Source: Magnolia sinica | Taxonomy: Eukaryota; Streptophyta; Magnoliopsida; Magnoliales; Magnoliaceae | Reading direction: 5' to 3' | Assembly (NCBI RefSeq): GCF_029962835.1 | Contig: NC_080573.1 | Location: 37,999,001 to 38,063,000 of the forward strand | DNA: 64,000 nt | Made by a program: the position numbers and the translations under genes | Notes under the pieces: generated by a model | What the model was told of the DNA's origin: nothing | What the model saw: only the letters and a program-made list of their open reading frames with translations | Database searches by the model: none | Part shown: piece after piece, positions 59,375-64,000 of the stretch | Layout: each line of letters begins with the position of its first letter | Numbering within the stretch: the first letter of the stretch is position 1

Positions 59375-59461
<87 letters not shown>
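59375..59461. repeat. (TG)n(TA)n compound microsatellite
   Basis: TG run 59,375-59,402 followed by TA run to 59,461. Confidence 0.95.
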
Positions 59462-59464
<3 letters not shown>

Positions 59465-59964
59465 GACCATTTTCAATTTATTGTTGTAAATATTCTATTT
59501 TTTTATTTGTGAAGTAATATAAATTTTGTTTAATATTCAGTTTTAATTGTATTGCAACATTTTTTATGTTTCAAATATTAAAAAAATACAAGTTTCAATT
59601 TAATTATATATATATATAAATGGTGGCCTGTGTTGGGGCCTTTCAAATCTGTACAAAGACTTCTACGGCGCTTGTATAGACCTTTGTTGGCGCTATGATT
59701 GAAGTGTCTAGGAAACCCTCTTTTACCGGCGCTCGGACAGATTTTTTGCGGCGCTTCTGTTAGAAATACCGGCACCCAACAATAGCGTCGGTAAAGTCAG
59801 AAGTAGTAATATGCCGGCGCTTCAACAAGCGCCGGTGAAACTATACTAAGCACGAGCAAAGCTTTTACTACACTAGCGCTTGCCTAACGCTGGGAAAAAT
59901 AACGTCGGTGCTTTTGGGACTTTTACCGGCACTCAATAGCGTCGAAGTCATTGCTCTTATAGTG

Positions 59965-61100
59965 TTTTGAGACTCAGCATGTCCACACTGGGAGTCTTCT
60001 AATGAACAACATCGATCTCTCATCTCTCACTCGTGTGCATAGTGACCACACGTGTAGCAAACACAATAATTACAAAGTGCACTACCAAGTCCACTTAGAA
60101 TTTCTTATGCCAATATTCCAACCCTACTATGACCCACCTCCTCTCGTGGCTTAACTGATTTCCATCGTATTTGGTGGCATATAAAAATGCATAAAGATCA
60201 TATCTCATGTATCATATCCTAATCCACCTAAGTAATATAATCAAAATCATTTTTGTAAAATATTATTAAAATGTAAAAGAATGCATTAGATTAAGAGCTT
60301 CTGGACCACTTTTTTTTTTTCCAAGCAATCTAATCTTTCGAAGACTTTATACATGTGCTTTAGATTGTATTCTATTATATTTGAGAAATGCTCTGATGCT
60401 CTTAGAGCACTTATAAGTCATAGTGCTCCTTAGTTGCATTGTTCACTTGGATAGTTTGATCCATCGATTCATAGTGCTCCTTAGTTGCATTGTTCACTTG
60501 GATAGTTTGATCCATCGATCTGAACTATCTATTGATTCCACAACACATCTCATTGACTACCATGCAAACATTACATGGATAGGATCAAATTCTTGATTGA
60601 TCTTATTTTTTATACGCATCCTTTTTTTTCCAGTTCATAGATAGGATGGCTAAGATTGCCTAATGAAAATGATTATTTTCAATCATAAGCATTAATCTAT
60701 GATATGCGCTAACAAATAGATGGACCAGATTGTTGATCAAACCTATTTTTGTACAACAATCATGATCATTAAATTCCATAGATCAAATGGTTGATATTTG
60801 TTGGATTGGTGGTATATTTGCGCTGTAGCCTAAGGAACGTGTATTTTCTTTTCCCTTTTCATGTAGGAGATATACAAAGTTTTATATCACTTCTGAAAGA
60901 TCAGTGGTTGACTTGGTACATGATGTTTTGATGAACACGTCTCTCTGGGTTGTATTTGAACCTTTCTTGCAATTTCTGACCATCTTGGAAATTTTGAGCC
61001 ATATGAATGCTGACTATCAGAAATTTAATACAATATTAGTATTATTCTCCGATGCTTGTTTCTAGCATTCCAATTTTTTTATGGCATTAATGGGTTCAAA
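59965..61100. other. Intergenic stretch without recognised gene
   Basis: AT-rich. A 60-bp direct duplication ('atagtgctccttagttgcat', 'tgttcacttggatagtttga', 'tccatcgat') occurs at 60,419 and 60,470. Nothing else recognised. Confidence 0.5.
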
Positions 61101-61560
61101 TTTTGTTAATGGATTTTGAATAAAACAAGATATGATGCCCCTTCAAAATCCTTGTCAGATTACAAGTGGTGGGAGGAAGAGATTGAGAAAATTCACCCTG
61201 ATTTCGTCTTCTTTTAAACACTTATTTTAACATAGTTTTGATTTCCTAACAATTTTCATCTAGTTGTGAATATGAATAATTTGCTTCATGCTAATAGACT
61301 GATTCAGAATATAGTTTGCTATTTCAGTCTACGGGTTCCATTTTCTGATTTCAGGATTATATATCTGGATTTTGAAGGATCTTCAGGAGCTGAACTCTTC
61401 GGTCTTAAGTTGAAGTTGAAAGATTCTTTTGCGCAATTTGAGAATGCTTGTATCGTATCATTGAGAAATGAACTTAAACATCAATTCAAAATTCAATGTA
61501 GATTTTGGAAAACATTTGCATTTTACTAATGAAAATGTGTGCTTCTTTGAGGAAGTTGTT
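61101..61560 (+). other. Unassigned exon-like sequence
   Basis: Pieces such as SDYKWWEEEIEKIHPDFVF (61,158) and FEGSSGAELFGLKLKLKDSF with AQFENACIVSLRNEL (61,380-61,480) look protein-like. The latter frame is open for 87 codons. I do not recognise a family; could be another captured fragment. Confidence 0.3.
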
Positions 61561-61889
61561 GATGTAAAATAATTGGATGGAGATGGGCTCCAAGGAAATA
61601 AGATTTTATTATTATTTTTTTATTTTATTTTTTTGTGGAGGTTCCCATTGGAAGACCATCTTCATGGTAAGATGGCAATGCTGTCACACTTCAATTTAGG
61701 CTATTTACTATATATCTAGTGTTAGCTATTCAAGCCAATTGAGCATCCAGACACCCAAAAAAATTTTATTCTAGTTTCTTATTCAGGCCAATCTTTTGTG
61801 AATAGGGTTCTTATTAAACAATCTTGTGAATTTATTTTAAATGACCATCGGGTGTAACAGATTCGAAAAAGAACAAAATTAATGTTATT

Positions 61890-62223
61890 TTATTGTAGAA
61901 ATTTTAGCGACGAACCAAATTCGTCTCTAATTTTGGAACAAGTCGAAAATCAATGACGGATTTGAAGTTCGTCGCTTCTCATAAGACGGACCACATCCAG
62001 GTGGGCCTTTTCATAATTTAGCGACGAACTTTTAATTTTTGCGACGGATAAAATCCGTCATTTATTTATGATGGACTTACCGTTCCAAATTCGTGATGGG
62101 TCCTATTCGTTGTATTTTTACAACGTAGCAAACAGTGACGAACCATGTAACGGACCAAGGGCATCGTTAATTGCATTTTGTGACGAACCTGATCCGTTGC
62201 AAATTGGTGATCTTTACGTAGTG
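61890..62223. mobile_element. CACTA-type 3' terminus with subterminal repeats
   Basis: Ends gatctttacgtagtg (reverse complement CACTACGTAAAGATC). The preceding 330 bp is packed with 'gcgacgaac', 'gacggat' and 'atccgtc' motifs in both orientations, a hallmark of CACTA subterminal regions. The matching 5' end was not found in the window. Confidence 0.65.
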
Positions 62224-62413
62224 TGTAGCCCTAGTTCCTAAAAATCAAGCCCCATATGTGATTAAAGTGGGACACACCAAGGCAAATAGTTTGGAGGGTG
62301 AATTTTCTCCTCTACAGTTTCCAATCATCTGGTCCACTTGAACCACCGATGGTCATAAATTTTTATCCCTTGGTCTAACATGGGGTGACACACCTGATGG
62401 GTCACGTGTGCGA
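62224..62413. repeat. MITE-like fragment
   Basis: Resembles 43,270-43,630 ('aagtgggacacaccaaggcaa', 'catggggtgacacacctgatgg'). It is cut by LTR F. Confidence 0.5.
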
Positions 62414-64000
62414 TGTAAGACCCGTGTCCTACTCCGTACTATTCCATCAACTCCCGCGATCCTTCCCGACGAATTCCAGCAACCTACGACCTATAATCGA
62501 TATTTGCGCACGACCCTAAGTCGTATCCCGTAGATCTGAGTCGGTTTAATCCGAGACTTGTACCATTGTGACCACACCATCGCTGCGTCTTGTATACCGA
62601 TCCGATACCCTGGCAAGGAAATGTGGGCCAGCGTTTATTTCAAAGAAAACGCCGCGAGTTTGCAATCCCAAGAGAATCTCTATAGCATGTCCCATCAAGT
62701 AATCATTCAAATCAATCAATCAATCACCTCATGTCAAGTACAAGAGCAACTCATGCTTTCTTTCTCCACAAGTCAAGCAAACTCCAAAGTCAACCAATCC
62801 CTCACCTCACCCATTACTCACCTCACATCCATCACTCCATCACCCATCACTCTCTCTCCCTTACAACCCTCTCTCTCTCTCATTTCTCTTTACATTTTCA
62901 AGCAACCAAAAATGGTGCACGTCTAAGCTCTTCCATGAGAGAGTGAGTTGTGTGTGGCCCACTTTTCACACCAAAAACCATCATCCTAGCCATTCAAACC
63001 TCATTACCCTCCATAAAAGTGAAGCACAAGGAGATAAGTGTTCCATCGGACCAAGAAGATTGAATGGTGGGTGCTTATTAGGCTAGATTTTTCATGTTTT
63101 GATGATGGGCCAAGTGAGGCCTACCGATTGATGGTATAGATCTCACTTTGGACCCTAGGTGTGGCCGATGGCCCACCTTGATCCTCATGATCATTCCACG
63201 ATGGGGCCATTCTCCATGGACCTCATCATGATGTTTATTCTCCTTTCATGAATAGGATCATCTAGACCTTACATTTTGGTGGAGAGGATTTCCACCGTTG
63301 ATTTTCGATTTGATAGGCCCACGTGTAATGGGACCCACTTGATGTATGATTGATTGCAAAAGAAGGCCCATAGTGTCGGGGTCCCTCCATCACATGTGTC
63401 CCTCTTTCTTTCTCTCTCTTCCTCTCTTTCCCATTGGGTTTGTGTATGATGATGTGGTTGTGTGGCCTACCTGGATGGACCCCACCATGAAGCATGTATT
63501 TGATCCAAGCCATTTGTAGGTGGCGCCTAGTTTATAAGTGTTGTATCTACACCATCCATCATTTGGTGGCCCACCTTCTAGGCCTTCTAGGCTTGAAATG
63601 GCCAAACCATCCAGCGTCTCTGGACGCTGGATGTTAATGGAAAACACAAATATTTGCCTTGGGTTCAAGGCTATTTGTGTAGACCTCTTGGGTAGGCCCC
63701 ACCTTGATGTTTAAACCCAATCCACATTGTCCATTCCTTTCCCAAGACCATTTTAGGCGTTGAGCCAAAAAATGGGGCCAATCCGACTTTCGGGCGGGCC
63801 ATATCATAGCAAACAGCATGTTTACCGTTGAAATACCCCCTGTCGTTTCTATACACCAAAATATATTGGATATTGGGTTTGTTTGGCTTGTCCTGAGCTA
63901 TGGGAACCAATGGGCGGGGTGGATTCTTCCGATGTGGGCCCCACGCATGAAAAACCATGAAAATACGCGATTTAAAAAAAATGAAGAGCAGTAGCAGTGC
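62414..64000 (+). mobile_element. LTR F, fifth giant LTR copy, truncated by window end
   Basis: Starts TGTAAGACCCGTGTCC, then 'caatcaatcaatcac', the pyrimidine-rich part, 'gtgtggcccac', a CT-rich stretch (63,402-63,430) and the foldback-like section, in the order seen in A, B, C and E. The 5-bp target should be tgcga (62,409-62,413), to be found again 4-6 kb to the right. Confidence 0.85.

Overview
This is a repeat-dominated window from a flowering-plant nuclear genome. The evidence is spliced plant gene fragments (plastid-type pyruvate kinase, terpene synthase, a SIS3-like RING E3, SMC2, calmodulin), CACTA transposons, Ty3/gypsy and copia-type LTR sequences, foldback MITEs and long CT, TG and AT microsatellites. 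The abundance of repeats built on 'gtgggcccacc...atgtatgtgttgtatccacaccgtcc' reminds me of magnoliid genomes, but that is an impression and was not tested. I see no intact protein-coding gene, no tRNA or rRNA gene and no CRISPR array. Almost every open reading frame is a frame through repeats or part of a decayed element.

Left half (1-36,027): one large decayed Ty3/gypsy element of Tat type lies on the minus strand. Its 5' LTR (35,138-36,027) and primer-binding site are at the right. Gag remnants fill about 31,400-34,700, a gag-pol linker lies near 31,100-31,430, the reverse transcriptase core is at 23,011-23,989, and the RT/RNase H part is at 2,951-3,833. The element has been split by later insertions that can be read from their target-site duplications (TSDs). 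LTR element H enters from the left and ends at 2,950. Very large solo LTR A (3,834-23,005, TSD attcc/atttc) contains solo LTR B (6,450-21,665, TSD gccca). B in turn contains solo LTR D (7,616-10,755, TSD tcgta) and solo LTR C (14,448-20,696, TSD gtgca). Solo LTR E (23,990-28,225, TSD ggatg) and an LTR-like segment G (about 28,231-31,110) sit further right. A, B, C, E and a fifth copy F (62,414 to the window end) are one family with net LTR lengths of about 4-6.2 kb. They are inflated by tandem arrays: GGCCCAT-rich repeats, a CGATT-rich satellite, and a 59-bp unit that matches the centre of a foldback MITE.

Right half (36,028-64,000): copia-type LTR remnants, MITEs and gene fragments are scattered through AT-rich sequence. 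A terpene-synthase exon relic lies at 38,799-39,046. A compact Pack-CACTA element (41,228-42,658, TSD gtt) carries the 3' end of a SIS3-like RING gene. A truncated multi-exon pseudogene of plastid pyruvate kinase runs from 46,331 to 48,763. A second, larger CACTA structure (52,436-59,964; a further CACTA-type start lies at 50,785) holds a broken SMC2 fragment, with a calmodulin EF-hand fragment just to its left. Another CACTA-type terminus is at 62,223.

Nothing here forms a working pathway. The interest lies in the readable order of nested insertions, in gene-fragment capture by CACTA elements, and in the growth of MITE-derived and GGCCCA-rich arrays inside giant LTRs.
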